64,000 bases of DNA from Amycolatopsis rubida (GCF_900115345.1 NZ_FOWC01000014.1:62001-126000); one strand, 5' to 3'. Positions 1 to 9,918 are shown, counted from the stretch's first letter. Notes: a model not told the origin generated them from the letters alone. Program-made: numbers and translations.

Positions 1-1115
1 CGTCGACCATGACGTCCGCCGCCGAAGTGCTGGGGCTGACCCTGCCCGGCGCGGCCTCGATCCCGGCGGTCGATTCCGCGCACCACCGGATGGCCGCGGC
101 GAGCGGTGCGCGAATCGTGGGCATGGTGTGGGAAGACCTCACGATCGCGAAGATCCTCGACGAGCGCGCGTACGCCGACGCGATCACGACCGTGCTGGCG
201 CTCGGCGGGTCGACCAACGCGGTGATCCACCTGATCGCGATGGCCGGGCGCAGCGGGATTTCGCTGTCGCTGCGGGATTTCGACGCGATCGCGCGCCGGG
301 TGCCGGTGCTGGCGAACATCCGGCCGGGCGGCGACGGTCTGATGGAGGACTTCTATTACGCGGGCGGTCTGCCCGGGCTGCTGTCCCGCTTGACCGACCT
401 GCTGCACCTCGACCGGATCACCGTCACCGGACGTCGGCTCGCCGATTCTCTCGCCGACGCCCGCGTGCACGACGACGACGTGATCCGCCCGCGCGGCAAC
501 CCGGTCGCCAGCGAGGGCGGCGTGGCCGTGCTGCGCGGCAACCTCGCTCCCGGCGGCGCGGTGATCAAGCACATCGCCGCCGATCCCGCTCTGCTCACCC
601 ACACAGGTCCGGCAGTGGTTTTCGACAACTACAAGGACTTGAAGGAGCGCATCGACGACCCGGCGCTGGGCATCACCGCTGATTCCGTATTGGTGCTGCG
701 AGGATCCGGTCCGCTCGGCGGTCCCGGGATGCCCGAGTACGGCATGCTGCCGATCCCGGCACATCTGCTGGAACAAGGCGTGCGGGACATGGTGCGGATC
801 TCCGACGCCCGGATGAGCGGCACCAGTTACGGCGCGTGCGTGCTGCACGTGGCACCGGAATCGCACGTCGGCGGGCCGCTCGCGCTGGTCCGCGACGGCG
901 ACCTGATCACCCTGGACGTGCCCGCCCGGACGTTGCAGTTGCAGGTGGACGACGCCGAGCTGGAGCGTCGTCTCGCTTCGTGGGCCGCCCCTGCGCCGCG
1001 GTTCGAGCGGGGTTACGGTGCGCTGTACGCGGAGCACATCACGCAGGCCGACGAGGGCTGCGACTTCGACTTCCTCGCCCGCGCCGGCTCCAATCCGGAA
1101 CCGGACGCAGGGTGA
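1..1115 (+). CDS. IlvD/Edd family dehydratase, C-terminal part (5' end outside window)
   Basis: The reading frame is open from base 3 and must begin upstream, since the first ATG (base 9) lies inside the conserved core. About 370 residues are visible. Motifs typical of the dihydroxy-acid/aldonate dehydratase fold are present: GGSTNAVIHL near residue 67, LMEDFYYAGGLP near 114, and SDARMSGTSYG near 265 followed by LHVAPES. Members dehydrate 2,3-dihydroxy acids using an Fe-S cluster, whose N-terminal cysteines are not in view. The FYYAGG and ARMSGTSYG variants resemble sugar-acid (aldonate) dehydratases more than biosynthetic IlvD; this is a family-level inference. A long hairpin follows two bases after the stop. 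Confidence 0.85.
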   Translation, partial: STMTSAAEVLGLTLPGAASIPAVDSAHHRMAAASGARIVGMVWEDLTIAKILDERAYADAITTVLALGGSTNAVIHLIAMAGRSGISLSLRDFDAIARRVPVLANIRPGGDGLMEDFYYAGGLPGLLSRLTDLLHLDRITVTGRRLADSLADARVHDDDVIRPRGNPVASEGGVAVLRGNLAPGGAVIKHIAADPALLTHTGPAVVFDNYKDLKERIDDPALGITADSVLVLRGSGPLGGPGMPEYGMLPIPAHLLEQGVRDMVRISDARMSGTSYGACVLHVAPESHVGGPLALVRDGDLITLDVPARTLQLQVDDAELERRLASWAAPAPRFERGYGALYAEHITQADEGCDFDFLARAGSNPEPDAG

Positions 1116-1116
1116 G

Positions 1117-1164
1117 CGTCGTGAGTGCTGGCGCCGGTGAGAACCGGTGCCAGCACTCACGACG
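1117..1164 (+). terminator. 22-bp-arm hairpin after the dehydratase gene
   Basis: The left arm 1117-1138 pairs with the right arm 1143-1164 over 22 bp with one G/A mismatch, around a GAGA loop. It begins immediately after the dehydratase stop codon. No T-run follows, so it would act as a stem-type terminator or a mobile palindromic repeat rather than a classical intrinsic terminator. Confidence 0.7.
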
Positions 1165-1263
1165 AAGGGTGACCGGTTTGTTCCGCTGGGGGCAGTAGTC
1201 CGGCATGTCCGGCTCGGCCCGTACGCTGTGCACCTGACCGCAGCGAATCGAAGGGGTCGTGAG

Positions 1264-3039
1264 GTGCAGTACGAACCGCGCTGGCCGGAAACCGACAGCG
1301 ACCAGACCGAGGTCCTGCCGGTCGTACCACCGGAGGAACCTCCGTCGCCGCCGCGAAGGCGCGGCCTGCGCAAAGCGGGCTGGATCAGCGGCGGCGTGCT
1401 CGGCGTCCTGGTCGTCGCGTACCTCATCGACCTGCTGACCAGCCAGGGCCGGGTGCCGCGCGGCGTCGTCGTGGCCGGCGTGGACGTCGGCGGGCTGGAG
1501 CGGCCGGTCGCCGAACGCGAACTGCGCGGGAAGATCGAGCCCCGGCTCACCCAGCCGCTCACCGTCACCGCGGGCAACGCGCGCACCAAGCTGTCGCCGA
1601 CCGAGGCCGGGCTGGGCCTCGACTGGAGCGGCACCCTCGACCAGGCGGGCGACCAGCCGGTCAACCCCTTCACCCGGCTCACGTCGTTCTTCAGCACGCG
1701 CGAACTGGGCGTCGTGTCGCACGTCGAGGCCGCGAAGCTCGACCCGGCGCTCGAGGACCTGCGCGGCCGCGTCGACCGGGCACCGGCCGAGGGCACGATC
1801 CGGTTCGACGGCACCACGCCAGTCGCGGTCCCGCCGCAGTCCGGGCAGAAGCTGGACGTCGCGGCGGCGCGGGCGAAGGTGCTGAGCGGCTGGGCTTCGG
1901 GCAGCGAACTGACGCTCCCGGTCGCGCCGGCGCCGGTGCGCACCACTGCCGAGGGCGTTCAGCGTGCGCTCGCCGAGTTCGCCAAGCCCGCGGTGTCCGC
2001 GCCGATCATCGTCAAGGGCGAAGGCGCGGACGCGACGCTGACGCCGGAGCAGATCGCCGGTGCGCTCACGTTCGTGCCCGCCGACGGCGGCGGCCTCGCC
2101 CCGCGGATCGACCCGAAGAAGGTCACCGACGCGCTCGCGCCGCAGCTGAAGTCCACCGAGCAGGAGGGCAAGGACGCGGCCATCGCGTTCTCCGGCGGAA
2201 AACCGGTCGTCGAGCCGTCCGCGGACGGCAACACGGTCGACTGGGAGCAGAGCCTCAAGCCGCTGCCCACCACGCTGAAGCAGGCCGACAGCCGCGAACT
2301 GAAGGCGATCTACAAGAAGACGCCCGCGAAGGTGACCACCGAGCAGGCGGACAAGCTGGGCGTCAAGGAAGTCATCGGCGAATTCAGCACCGGCGGGTTC
2401 GCCGCCGACTCCGGCACGAACATCCGGGTGGTCGCCGAGAAGGTGAACGGCGCGATCGTGAAGCCGGGAGAAACGTTCAGCCTCAACGGATTCACCGGTC
2501 CGCGCGGACGTCCGCAGGGCTACGTCGAGGCGGGCGTGATCGAGAACGGCGCGCCCGCCCGCGAGGTCGGCGGCGGCATTTCGCAGTTCGCCACCACGCT
2601 GTACAACGCGGCGTACTTCTCCGGGATGAAGGACGCCGGGCACAAGGAACACAGCTACTACATCAGCCGCTACCCGGCCGCGCGCGAGGCAACGGTGTTC
2701 CAGAACCCCAACGGCGCCAGCGTGATCGACCTGAAGTTCACCAACGACTCGGACACCGGCGTGGCGATCCAGACCGTCTGGACGTCGTCGTCGATCACCG
2801 TGAAGCTGTGGGGCACCAAGCGGTACACCGTCGAGTCGGTCCCCGGCGAGCGCACGAATCCGACGCCGCCGACGACGAAACCGGGTCCGGCGGAGAACTG
2901 CCACGCGTCCAGCGGCGCGCCCGGTTTCACCGCGAGCGACACCCGGATCCTGCGCGACGCCTCGTCGGGCCGGGAGGTTTCGCGGCACACGCGGTCGGTC
3001 CGCTACAACCCGCAGCCGAAGATCACCTGCGGGGAGTAG
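1264..3039 (+). CDS. VanW/YoaR-type membrane-anchored cell-wall protein
   Basis: Protein of about 591 residues. GTG at 1264 is chosen because AAGGGG lies about 8 bases upstream; an ATG at 1147 in the same frame falls inside the upstream hairpin. A proline- and arginine-rich cytoplasmic tail is followed by one membrane segment (around residues 38-58, GGVLGVLVVAYLIDLL). Then come two repeats resembling the putative peptidoglycan-binding YoaR domain, and a C-terminal VanW domain with SGTNIRVVAEKVNG and REVGGGISQFATTLYNAAY. Members are extracytoplasmic and linked to cell-wall biology, but their biochemical role is unknown. The tail contains a Thr/Pro-rich linker and two cysteines (ENCHA, ITCGE) that could form a disulfide. 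The gene converges on the TetR gene with a 17-bp overlap. Confidence 0.85.
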   Translation: MQYEPRWPETDSDQTEVLPVVPPEEPPSPPRRRGLRKAGWISGGVLGVLVVAYLIDLLTSQGRVPRGVVVAGVDVGGLERPVAERELRGKIEPRLTQPLTVTAGNARTKLSPTEAGLGLDWSGTLDQAGDQPVNPFTRLTSFFSTRELGVVSHVEAAKLDPALEDLRGRVDRAPAEGTIRFDGTTPVAVPPQSGQKLDVAAARAKVLSGWASGSELTLPVAPAPVRTTAEGVQRALAEFAKPAVSAPIIVKGEGADATLTPEQIAGALTFVPADGGGLAPRIDPKKVTDALAPQLKSTEQEGKDAAIAFSGGKPVVEPSADGNTVDWEQSLKPLPTTLKQADSRELKAIYKKTPAKVTTEQADKLGVKEVIGEFSTGGFAADSGTNIRVVAEKVNGAIVKPGETFSLNGFTGPRGRPQGYVEAGVIENGAPAREVGGGISQFATTLYNAAYFSGMKDAGHKEHSYYISRYPAAREATVFQNPNGASVIDLKFTNDSDTGVAIQTVWTSSSITVKLWGTKRYTVESVPGERTNPTPPTTKPGPAENCHASSGAPGFTASDTRILRDASSGREVSRHTRSVRYNPQPKITCGE

Positions 3040-3700
3040 CGAGTCGCTGCATCGTGGCGGCTACCGCGAGGTCGACGGCGAAGGCGAACTCCGCTTCGTG
3101 ATCGCATCGCGCCAGCTGCGGCGCGGATCCGACCACGGCGGGAAGCCCGGTCTGCTCCAATTCGGCGCGGCGGCGGGCGATTCCGGCTTCGTCAGTGACA
3201 CCGAACGCCGGCCCCGCGCCCGCCTCGCGCAGGAGCGAGCCGACGACGACGGCCAGGAGCGAGCGCAGCAGGTGCACCGCCTCTTCGGGCGACGCACCTG
3301 CCTTGCGCAGCACTGAAAGCACCGCCTCGACCGGAGCGAGCGCGGCGATCGACGGCAACTGCCTGGTTAGGACCAGCGCGGCGGCCTGCGGGTGCGCACG
3401 GGTTGCTTTCCGGAACGACTGGGCGATCGCGCCGAGGTCTTCCTCGGGCTGTCCGGTCAGCGCGGGGAGGTCGATCCCGCCCAGGACGTGACCCGCGATG
3501 GCGTCGAGCAAAGCTTCTTTGCCGTCGATGTGGTGGTAGAGGCTCTTCGCGTCCACGCCAAGACGCTGCGCGACAGTCCGCATGCTCACCGCTGCCGCTC
3601 CGTCGGCGTCGACTGCTTCCAGCGCGGCCGTCAGGATCGCCTCCCGCGACAGCCTGGCGTCTCCCTTGCGCGGGCGTCCCCGGCGCGTCGTCGTGTTCAC
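3023..3700 (-). CDS. TetR family transcriptional regulator
   Basis: Protein of about 225 residues starting at GTG 3700 (VNTTTRRGRPRKGD). The frame extends upstream, but that stretch would cross the divergent promoter. The N-terminal helix-turn-helix is clear: EAILTAALEAVDADGAAAVS, then TVAQRLGVDAKSLYHHIDGKEALLDAI, the pattern of TetR members with the C1-type ligand domain. It is divergently transcribed from the NTF2-like gene at 3780. An imperfect palindrome with TTAA ends lies in the 79-bp gap, so autoregulation and control of the neighbour are likely. The effector is unknown. Confidence 0.85.
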   Translation of the reverse strand: MNTTTRRGRPRKGDARLSREAILTAALEAVDADGAAAVSMRTVAQRLGVDAKSLYHHIDGKEALLDAIAGHVLGGIDLPALTGQPEEDLGAIAQSFRKATRAHPQAAALVLTRQLPSIAALAPVEAVLSVLRKAGASPEEAVHLLRSLLAVVVGSLLREAGAGPAFGVTDEAGIARRRAELEQTGLPAVVGSAPQLARCDHEAEFAFAVDLAVAATMQRLATPRR

Positions 3701-3723
3701 GGCTCCATCATGGCGCACTTGCG

Positions 3724-3745
3724 TTAAACCCACAGCGTGGATTAA
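3724..3745. promoter_or_regulatory. Candidate TetR operator between divergent genes
   Basis: An imperfect inverted repeat TTAAACC-N8-GGATTAA sits in the gap between the TetR gene (start 3700) and the NTF2-like gene (start 3780). Its position and symmetry fit a dimeric TetR site overlapping both promoters. Assignment is by context only. Confidence 0.45.
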
Positions 3746-3779
3746 ATTGCGGCTTCGCTCTCCCGGCTTGGAGGAACCC

Positions 3780-4337
3780 GTGGACCCGTTGGCCATCCCC
3801 GCGCCCGAAGTGCTGCGCGCCCGGCACAAGCTCGTCCTCGACCACTTCCAGGACGAGGTGCGCCAGGACTGGGACGAGGTGCTGGCGACGTTCCCGCACC
3901 CGCACTACGAAATCGTGCCGACGATGACCGTGCACGACGGCGATTCCGCGGTGCGCGGCTACTACGACGAAACGCGCCGCGCTTTTCCCGATCAAGACCA
4001 CGAAATCATCGCGCTGCGGCACAGCGCCGATGCGGTCATCGTCGAGTTCTGGCTTCTGGGCACGCATCGCGGGCCGCTCGGGAAAATTCCGCCGACCGGG
4101 CAGCGGTTCCGGGTCCGGATGACCGCGTACTTCCTCTTCGACGCTGACGAACAACTGGTGTGCGAACGCATCTACTTCGACACGCTCACCATGCTCCGCC
4201 AGCTGCTGCGCGCGTACGACGTCCGGAAACCCGCGTCCTGGCCCAAACTGGTTCGCACGGTGCGCGGGCTGCTGGCGATGTCCGGGACCCCGGACCCGCG
4301 GCTTTCCGACACCACTCCGCCCGCGTTTTGTCGGTGA
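3780..4337 (+). CDS. SnoaL/NTF2-like family protein
   Basis: Protein of 185 residues from GTG 3780, with GGAGG five bases upstream. The sequence has the alpha+beta cone pattern of SnoaL-like polyketide cyclase/NTF2-like proteins: a long N-terminal helix (HFQDEVRQDWDEVLATFPHPHYEI), then GYYDETRRAFPDQDHEI, VIVEFWLLGTHRGPL, and RFRVRMTAYFLFD with a terminal CERIYFD strand. Families of this fold bind small hydrophobic ligands or catalyse isomerisation or ester cyclisation; the exact activity cannot be told. It is divergent from the TetR gene, which probably controls it. Confidence 0.7.
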   Translation: MDPLAIPAPEVLRARHKLVLDHFQDEVRQDWDEVLATFPHPHYEIVPTMTVHDGDSAVRGYYDETRRAFPDQDHEIIALRHSADAVIVEFWLLGTHRGPLGKIPPTGQRFRVRMTAYFLFDADEQLVCERIYFDTLTMLRQLLRAYDVRKPASWPKLVRTVRGLLAMSGTPDPRLSDTTPPAFCR

Positions 4338-4379
4338 CCCCGCGTACAGTCAGGCGCACACCACGGGAAGGGGGAACCG

Positions 4380-5150
4380 GTGTCCGACGACGCGGCCATG
4401 GGGCTTTACGGACTCACCAAACGGTTCGGGACCACGCTGGCGGTAGACGATGTGCGGCTGGAAGTGCCGCGGGGGTCGTTCTTCGGCCTCGTCGGCCCCA
4501 ACGGAGCCGGGAAAACGACGTCGCTGTCGATGGCGGTCGGCCTGCTTCGGCCCGACGCCGGCGAAGCGCGCGTGTTCGGCGTGGACGTCTGGCGGGAACC
4601 GGAACGGGCGAAAAGCCTGATCGGCGTCCTCCCGGACGGTTTGTCCATTCCGGAGCGGCTCACCGGACGCGAACTGCTGACGTACATGGGCCTGCTGCGC
4701 GGGCTCGCGCCGGACACGGTCGCCGAACGCGCCCAGGAACTGCTCGGCGTGCTGGAGCTGACCGACGCCGAGCGCACCCTCGTCATCGACTATTCCGCGG
4801 GCATGCGCAAGAAGATCGGCCTCGCGACCGCGTTGCTGCACGGTCCCCGGCTGCTCGTGCTGGACGAGCCGTTCGAGGCAGTGGACCCGGTTTCGGCGTC
4901 GACGATCCGCACGATCCTGCAGCGGTTCGTCGCATCCGGCGGCGCGGTCGTGCTGTCGAGCCACGTGATGGCGTTGGTGGAACAGCTGTGCAGCCACGTC
5001 GCGGTGATCACGCGCGGACGCGTCGTCGCCGCGGGCGCGGTGGCTGACGTGCGGGGCGAAGGCACGCTGGAAGACGCGTTCGTGCACATTGTCGGCGGGC
5101 GGACCGGTGGAGCGGAGGGGCTGGCGTGGTTGGCGTCCTCGTCCGACTGA
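4380..5150 (+). CDS. ABC transporter ATP-binding protein
   Basis: Protein of 256 residues, GTG start at 4380 behind a GGAAGGGGG ribosome site. Walker A is GPNGAGKTTS (about residue 40), the signature is the divergent YSAGMRKK, Walker B is LLVLDEP followed by FEAVDP, and the switch histidine is in VLSSHVMALV. This single-domain architecture is that of the CcmA/DRA-type exporters that pair with a membrane subunit. The stop lies inside the first codons of the permease at 5126 (25-bp overlap), so the two are translationally coupled. The substrate is not predictable. Confidence 0.9.
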   Translation: MSDDAAMGLYGLTKRFGTTLAVDDVRLEVPRGSFFGLVGPNGAGKTTSLSMAVGLLRPDAGEARVFGVDVWREPERAKSLIGVLPDGLSIPERLTGRELLTYMGLLRGLAPDTVAERAQELLGVLELTDAERTLVIDYSAGMRKKIGLATALLHGPRLLVLDEPFEAVDPVSASTIRTILQRFVASGGAVVLSSHVMALVEQLCSHVAVITRGRVVAAGAVADVRGEGTLEDAFVHIVGGRTGGAEGLAWLASSSD

Positions 5151-6712
5151 AGATGCGGGTCCTGCGCAATTCGCTGCGCGGGCGGCAGATCGCCGGAATA
5201 ATCGTCGGCGGCGTCTTCGGGCTGCTGGCGGCCGCGTTCACGATCGGCGTCGCGGTGTTCCCGGCTCCGGAAGCGCGGATCACCGTAGACCTGCTCACCT
5301 CGGTCTACGCGGTGTGGATGGCGGGCTGGGTGCTCGCGCCGATCGCGACCGGCGGCGGCGACGACACCCTGCGGCCGGAACACTTCGCGCTGCTGCCGAT
5401 CGGCCGCCGCAAGCTGGCGGTCGGCCTGCTCGCGGCGAGCTTCGTGGGCATCACCGCGTTGGTGAGCCTGCTGGCGTTCCTCGGCTTGGTGTTCTACGGG
5501 CTGCGGTTCGGAGCCGGCGCCGCGCTCGTCGGTCTCGTGTTCACCGTGCTGCAGCTGGCGTTCGTAGTGCTGCTGTACCGCGTGGTGATGGCCGCGCTCG
5601 GTGCGCTGCTGACCTCGCGCAAGGGCAAGGAACTGGGCATCATCCTGGTGGCGCTCACCGGATTGTCCGGCGTCGCGGTGAACTACGTGATGAACAGCGT
5701 CGGCCCGGCCATCGTCAGCGGCCGGATGCCCGGCTTCGTCAGCGTCATGCACGCCCTTCCCTCGGGCTGGGGCACTCTCGCGGTGCACGCGGCCGGAGCC
5801 GGCGAATGGGGCACTGTCGGCGGTCTCTTCGCCGCGTTGCTCGCCGTCGTGGCGGTTCTGGTCGTGCTCTGGGGCGCTCTGCTGGCCCGCCAGGTCACCA
5901 CCCCGTCGTTCCGCGGTGCCTCCCGCACCCGCGCGAAGAGCACCCGCACGCGACGCAGCCTGCTGCCCGCGACTCCGGTCGGCGCCGTGGCCCGCAAGGA
6001 GCTGCACACCTGGTGGCGAGACGCCCGCCGACGCGTCGCCCTGCTGTCGACGCTGCTGATCGGCTTCGTCATCACCGTCGTGCCAGCCCTGTCCGGCGGC
6101 GGTGGCCGGTCGGTGATGCTGCCGTATTTCGGTGTCGCAGTAGTGCTTTTCGCCTCGATGCAGTCCGGCAACCTGTACGGAATGGACGGCAGCGCCCTGT
6201 GGCACACGCTGGTCGTCCCCGGAGCCGAACGCGCCGACATCCGCGGCCGCCAGCTGGCGTGGGCCCTGATCGTCGCACCCGTGGCCGTGGTGCTGGCCCT
6301 GGTCCTGCCCGGCGTCACCGGCGTACCAGGCGCGTACCCATGGGTCCTCGGCCTGGTCCCGGCCACACTGGGCGCCGGCGCCGGGGTCCTGATGCTGCAA
6401 TCGGTCTTCCTGGCCTTCCCCCTGCCGGATCAACGCCGCAGCGGCAGCCCGTGGTCGTCCGGCGGACGCCCCGGGTGCGCCCGAGCCGCCCTGATGCTGG
6501 CGACCACGCTGCTCATCGTGCTCGGTGCGATGCCGGTGGTGGCGCTGTGCGTGGCCGGGAAGCTGGCGGACCTGCCGGTGCTGCAGTGGCTCGGCATCCC
6601 CGCCGGGATCGCGACCGGCGTCGCGCTGGCGTGGTGGTGGGGTTCGCTCGCCCAGCAACGGCTGGTGACGCGGGGCCCGGAGCTGCTGGCGACCGTCTCC
6701 AAGGAACGGTGA
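5126..6712 (+). CDS. ABC transporter permease
   Basis: Integral membrane protein of 528 residues (GTG start), overlapping the upstream ATPase by 25 bp. It shows about twelve hydrophobic segments in two blocks, separated by a basic loop near residues 265-295 ([20 protein letters not shown]). A cytoplasmic [10 protein letters not shown] segment resembles the coupling region of ABC-2-like permeases. With 4380-5150 it should form an exporter or membrane-modifying ABC system; the ligand is unknown. Confidence 0.85.
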   Translation: MVGVLVRLKMRVLRNSLRGRQIAGIIVGGVFGLLAAAFTIGVAVFPAPEARITVDLLTSVYAVWMAGWVLAPIATGGGDDTLRPEHFALLPIGRRKLAVGLLAASFVGITALVSLLAFLGLVFYGLRFGAGAALVGLVFTVLQLAFVVLLYRVVMAALGALLTSRKGKELGIILVALTGLSGVAVNYVMNSVGPAIVSGRMPGFVSVMHALPSGWGTLAVHAAGAGEWGTVGGLFAALLAVVAVLVVLWGALLARQVTTPSFRGASRTRAKSTRTRRSLLPATPVGAVARKELHTWWRDARRRVALLSTLLIGFVITVVPALSGGGGRSVMLPYFGVAVVLFASMQSGNLYGMDGSALWHTLVVPGAERADIRGRQLAWALIVAPVAVVLALVLPGVTGVPGAYPWVLGLVPATLGAGAGVLMLQSVFLAFPLPDQRRSGSPWSSGGRPGCARAALMLATTLLIVLGAMPVVALCVAGKLADLPVLQWLGIPAGIATGVALAWWWGSLAQQRLVTRGPELLATVSKER

Positions 6713-6889
6713 CGGATTTTCTTGCCGAGGTGTCGGATGGTGTCGCACGCGTTCGTGGCCACGAGCGGTCCCGCTGTTTGAGGAGTTCGCCAGGAAGCAG
6801 TAGCTGCTGGCCGTCCAGGGAGACGAAACCACGCTGGAGGCCGGTGCCGGGCTGGCCGCCGCACCACCAAGGGCACCGACGACAGGAAG

Positions 6890-7110
6890 CCGCCGGTGCC
6901 TGGGTATTCGTCGGCGGCTTGCGCCCCGCGCACGCCATCACCGTCGTCCGCCCCGCCAACGGCACCAGCACGATGACCGACGGCCCGTTCGCCGAAACGA
7001 AGGAGCAGCTGGACGGCTTTGGGGTGATCCAGTGGTGGACCGCCCCATCGAGTACGCCCGTTCGCCAACGGCCCCGAGGACGTTGCGTGCCGCTGGACGC
7101 GGTCTGCTGA
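6890..7110 (+). pseudogene. YCII/DGPF-domain protein remnant
   Basis: The frame reads [11 protein letters not shown], a VVRPANG segment and [17 protein letters not shown], the hallmark of YCII-related (DGPF) proteins that often accompany ECF sigma factors. No start codon or N-terminal half is found upstream. Homology is lost soon after GVIQ; a second frame ([11 protein letters not shown]) may continue it. I read it as a truncated, frameshifted relic in the decayed patch between the ABC permease and the PIG-L gene. Confidence 0.6.
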
Positions 7111-7149
7111 GCCGAGCACGGCCGCTTCCCGCGGCCCGTCGGCCGCTCT

Positions 7150-8497
7150 CCTTCGGGGCAGCGCCGCCAACGATTCCTCCAGTGCCGTGTCCGGAAGTTC
7201 GTTGTCGACCATGTCGCCCGCCAGATACGCGCCATACGCGGGCAGGTCGAGGTGCGCGTGTCCGCAGAGCGCTGTCAGGATCACCTTCTCTTCGCCGGAC
7301 TCCTTGCAGCGCAACGCTTCTTGGATGCACGCGGCCAACGCGTGCGTCGGCTCGGGCACGGGAATGATGCCTTCCGTGCGGGCGAACTGCACACCCGCGG
7401 CGAAGCATTCCTGCTGGCCGATCGCGAGCGCCTCGACGAGACCCAGCTCGTAGATGTGCGAGATCAGCGGCGACATGCCGTGGTAGCGCAGGCCGCCGGC
7501 GTGGATCGGGTCCGGGATGAAGCCGTGGCCGAGCGTGTGCATATTCAGCAGGGGCGTGAGGCCGGCGGTGTCGCCGAAGTCGTAGGCGTAGCGGCCGCGG
7601 GTGAGGGAGGGGCAGGCGGCCGGTTCGACCGCGCGGATCACCGGGTTCATCCGGCCCGGCCAGTTTTTCCCGCAGGAACGGGAAAGCGAGCCCGCCGAAG
7701 TCGGAGCCGCCGCCGGTGCAGCCGACGAGCACGTCCGGGGTGTCGCCGGCCAGTTCGAACTGCCGAAGCGGTTCCTCGCCGATCACCGTCTGGTGCAGCA
7801 GCACGTGGTTGAGCACGCTGCCCAGCGCGTACCACGCACCCGGATCCACCGCGGCCTGTTCGACGGCTTCGCTGATCGCGATCCCGAGGCTGCCCGTCGA
7901 CCGCGGGTTCTCCGCCAGGATTGCCCGGCCCGCGGTGGTACGGTCCGATGGACTCGGGTACACCTGCGCGCCGAAGGTCTCCATCATCAGCTTGCGGTAC
8001 GGCTTCTGGTCGTACGACGCGCGCACCCGCCAGACCTCGCAGGACAACCCGAACGTGGCGCACGCGAACGTCGGCGCGCTTCCCCACTGCCCGGCCCCGG
8101 TCTCGGTGGTGAGCCGGGTGACGCCCTCGGCCGCGTTGCAGAACGCCTGCGGCGCAGCGGTGTTCAGCTTGTGCGAGCCGACCGGGCTGACGCCCTCGTA
8201 CTGGTAGAAGATCCGGGCCGGGTTCCGAGCGCCTTCTCCAGCCTGCGGGCGCGGTAGAGCGGGGACGGACGCCAGAGCCGGTAGACGTCCCGGACTTCCT
8301 CGGGAATGTCGAGGTAGCGCTCGGTGGTGACTTCCTGCTCGATGAGCGCCTGCGGGAACAGCGGAGCCAGGTCCGCGGGCTCGCGGGTTCCCGGGTGCAG
8401 CGGCGGAGGGCGGCGGCTCGGGCAGGTCCGGCACCACGTTGTACCACTACGCCGGGAGATCGGCCTCGTCCAGGAGGCATTTCGTGCGTTCTGCCAT
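7150..8497 (-). pseudogene. trpB2: TrpB2-type tryptophan synthase beta chain, multiply disrupted
   Basis: Translated fragments in two frames assemble into an almost full TrpB2. The start is [16 protein letters not shown] at 8497, then an amber TAG (8447-8449) before [12 protein letters not shown] frameshift near 8405 leads to [19 protein letters not shown]; a second near 8225 leads to [12 protein letters not shown]-like sequence retaining the PLP lysine (GSHKLNT). A third near 7655 leads to [15 protein letters not shown] and [20 protein letters not shown]. The product would make tryptophan from indole and serine. One nonsense codon and three frameshifts make it a pseudogene unless the sequence is poor here; long intact genes elsewhere argue against general sequencing error. 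Confidence 0.85.
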
Positions 8498-8564
8498 GAC
8501 GCCTTCTCGGACCGGCGGATCCCAGCGTAAGCCGGGCGGCGGGAGAAGCCAACCGCCGGAGCGC

Positions 8565-8581
8565 GCGAGGGGACCCCTCGC
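8565..8581. repeat. Short perfect palindrome GCGAGGGG-A-CCCCTCGC
   Basis: A perfect 8-1-8 palindrome lies upstream of the PIG-L gene and next to the decayed trpB2 start. It may be a small terminator or an interspersed palindromic element; no T-run follows. Confidence 0.5.
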
Positions 8582-8706
8582 ACCGATAAAGCGGCAGGTC
8601 CGCCCGGGTAGCCGGCCTGTCCACAATGGAGGGTGTGGCTGATTCCCCGGAAGCCGTTTCGGGTGGGCGCCGGTTTTTGTCGGTGGGTGCCGGTAGGTTC
8701 GCTGGC

Positions 8707-9486
8707 ATGGCGACATTGGTGACGTTCCACGCCCACCCGGACGACGAGGCGATCATGACCGGCGGCGTGATGCGCAAAGCGGCCGACGAGGGGCACCGGG
8801 TGGTGCTCGTGGTGGCCACGCGCGGAGAAAAGGGCGAGATCCCCGAGGGCCTGCTCGGCGACGGCGAGCAGCTCGCGGACCGCCGGGTGCAGGAGACGCG
8901 GGCAGCGGCCGAGGTGCTGGGCGTCTCGCGAGTGGAGTTCCTGGGATACCAGGACTCCGGGATGATGGGCGACCCTTCCAACGACGGCCCGGACACGTTC
9001 TGGAGCGCGCCGGTCGAGGAAGCAGCGGAGCGGCTGGCGGCGATCTTGCGCGCGGAGTCGGCCGACGTGCTCACGGTGTACGACGATTTCGGCGTCTACG
9101 GCCACCCGGACCACATCCAGGTGCACCGAGTCGGCATGCGCGCGGCCGAACTCGCGGGCACGCCGCGGGTCTACCAGGGCTCGGCGAACCGCGACCAGAT
9201 GCGCCGAGCCGCCGAAGCCGCGCGCGCGGCGGGCGAGGAAGGCGGCCCGGACGAGGACATGATCATCGGGAAACCGGAAGCCGAGCTGACGGCCGAAGTG
9301 GACGTCACGGCGTACCTGAAGGTGAAGCGGGCGGCGATGCGGGCGCATCGGAGCCAGATCAGCGAGGAGTCGTTCTTCCTGGCGCTGCCGGACGACAAGT
9401 TCGGCGAGGCATTCGGGACGGAATGGTTCATCCGGGAAGGACAGGGGCCGGGGGTGACGGAGACGGATCTGATGAACGGCCGGTGA
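8707..9486 (+). CDS. PIG-L family deacetylase (mycothiol-type LmbE fold)
   Basis: Zinc-dependent N-acetyl-sugar deacetylase family, 259 residues from ATG 8707. An in-frame ATG at 8626 would add 27 poorly conserved residues. The metal site AHPDDEA is at about residues 10-16, and the distal HPDHIQVHR supplies the third ligand. [11 protein letters not shown] follows the first motif. Family members in actinomycetes include the mycothiol enzymes MshB and Mca and antibiotic GlcNAc deacetylases. No thiol genes adjoin, so the substrate stays open. It stands alone between a decayed region and a repeat tract. Confidence 0.85.
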   Translation: MATLVTFHAHPDDEAIMTGGVMRKAADEGHRVVLVVATRGEKGEIPEGLLGDGEQLADRRVQETRAAAEVLGVSRVEFLGYQDSGMMGDPSNDGPDTFWSAPVEEAAERLAAILRAESADVLTVYDDFGVYGHPDHIQVHRVGMRAAELAGTPRVYQGSANRDQMRRAAEAARAAGEEGGPDEDMIIGKPEAELTAEVDVTAYLKVKRAAMRAHRSQISEESFFLALPDDKFGEAFGTEWFIREGQGPGVTETDLMNGR

Positions 9487-9618
9487 CCGGGACTGGCCAG
9501 CCGTAGGGCGAGGGGCTCCGGGCGGGTTGCTGGGTCCGGGATCCGTTCGAGCAACCGCCGGGCGTGAGCTGCCGCCCGGACGGCGACCCCGCGACCAGCT
9601 CGGCGAACCATCGGACGC

Positions 9619-9760
9619 GGGTTGCCGTCACGAGCCGCACACCCGGGACAAGGCCCGGGCCAAGCCCGCGCGCCCGGATTGCCATCGCGAGCCGCAGGCC
9701 CGGGACAAGCCCGGGGCCAAGCCCGCGAGTGCAGGTTGCCGTCGCGAGCCAGACATCGGC
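9619..9760. repeat. 57-bp tandem repeat, about 2.5 copies
   Basis: Copies begin at 9619, 9676 and 9733 with GG(G/A)TTGCC(G/A)TC(A/G)CGAGCC. The first two continue through CCCGGGACAAG and GGGCCAAGCCCGCG. The period is a multiple of three, so all frames stay open across it, but no known motif appears. Confidence 0.75.
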
Positions 9761-9918
9761 ACGGGTGTGCTCTCGAACCGAGCCATTTTCATGGACCGCG
9801 GAACTGAGGCGGGCTCGGGCGAGATGTCGGGCGGTGGCATTCCGGCACGGATCGGAGGTCCGGAGCCGGCCATCGTAGCCGGTACCCGGTATGCGGCGAG
9901 CCGTCCGCTGGCTGGGCG

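Noticed and set aside
6717-6890. Transposase remnant downstream of the ABC permease
   Set aside because: Short minus-strand pieces looked vaguely IS-like, but no catalytic motif, inverted repeats or target duplication could be found.
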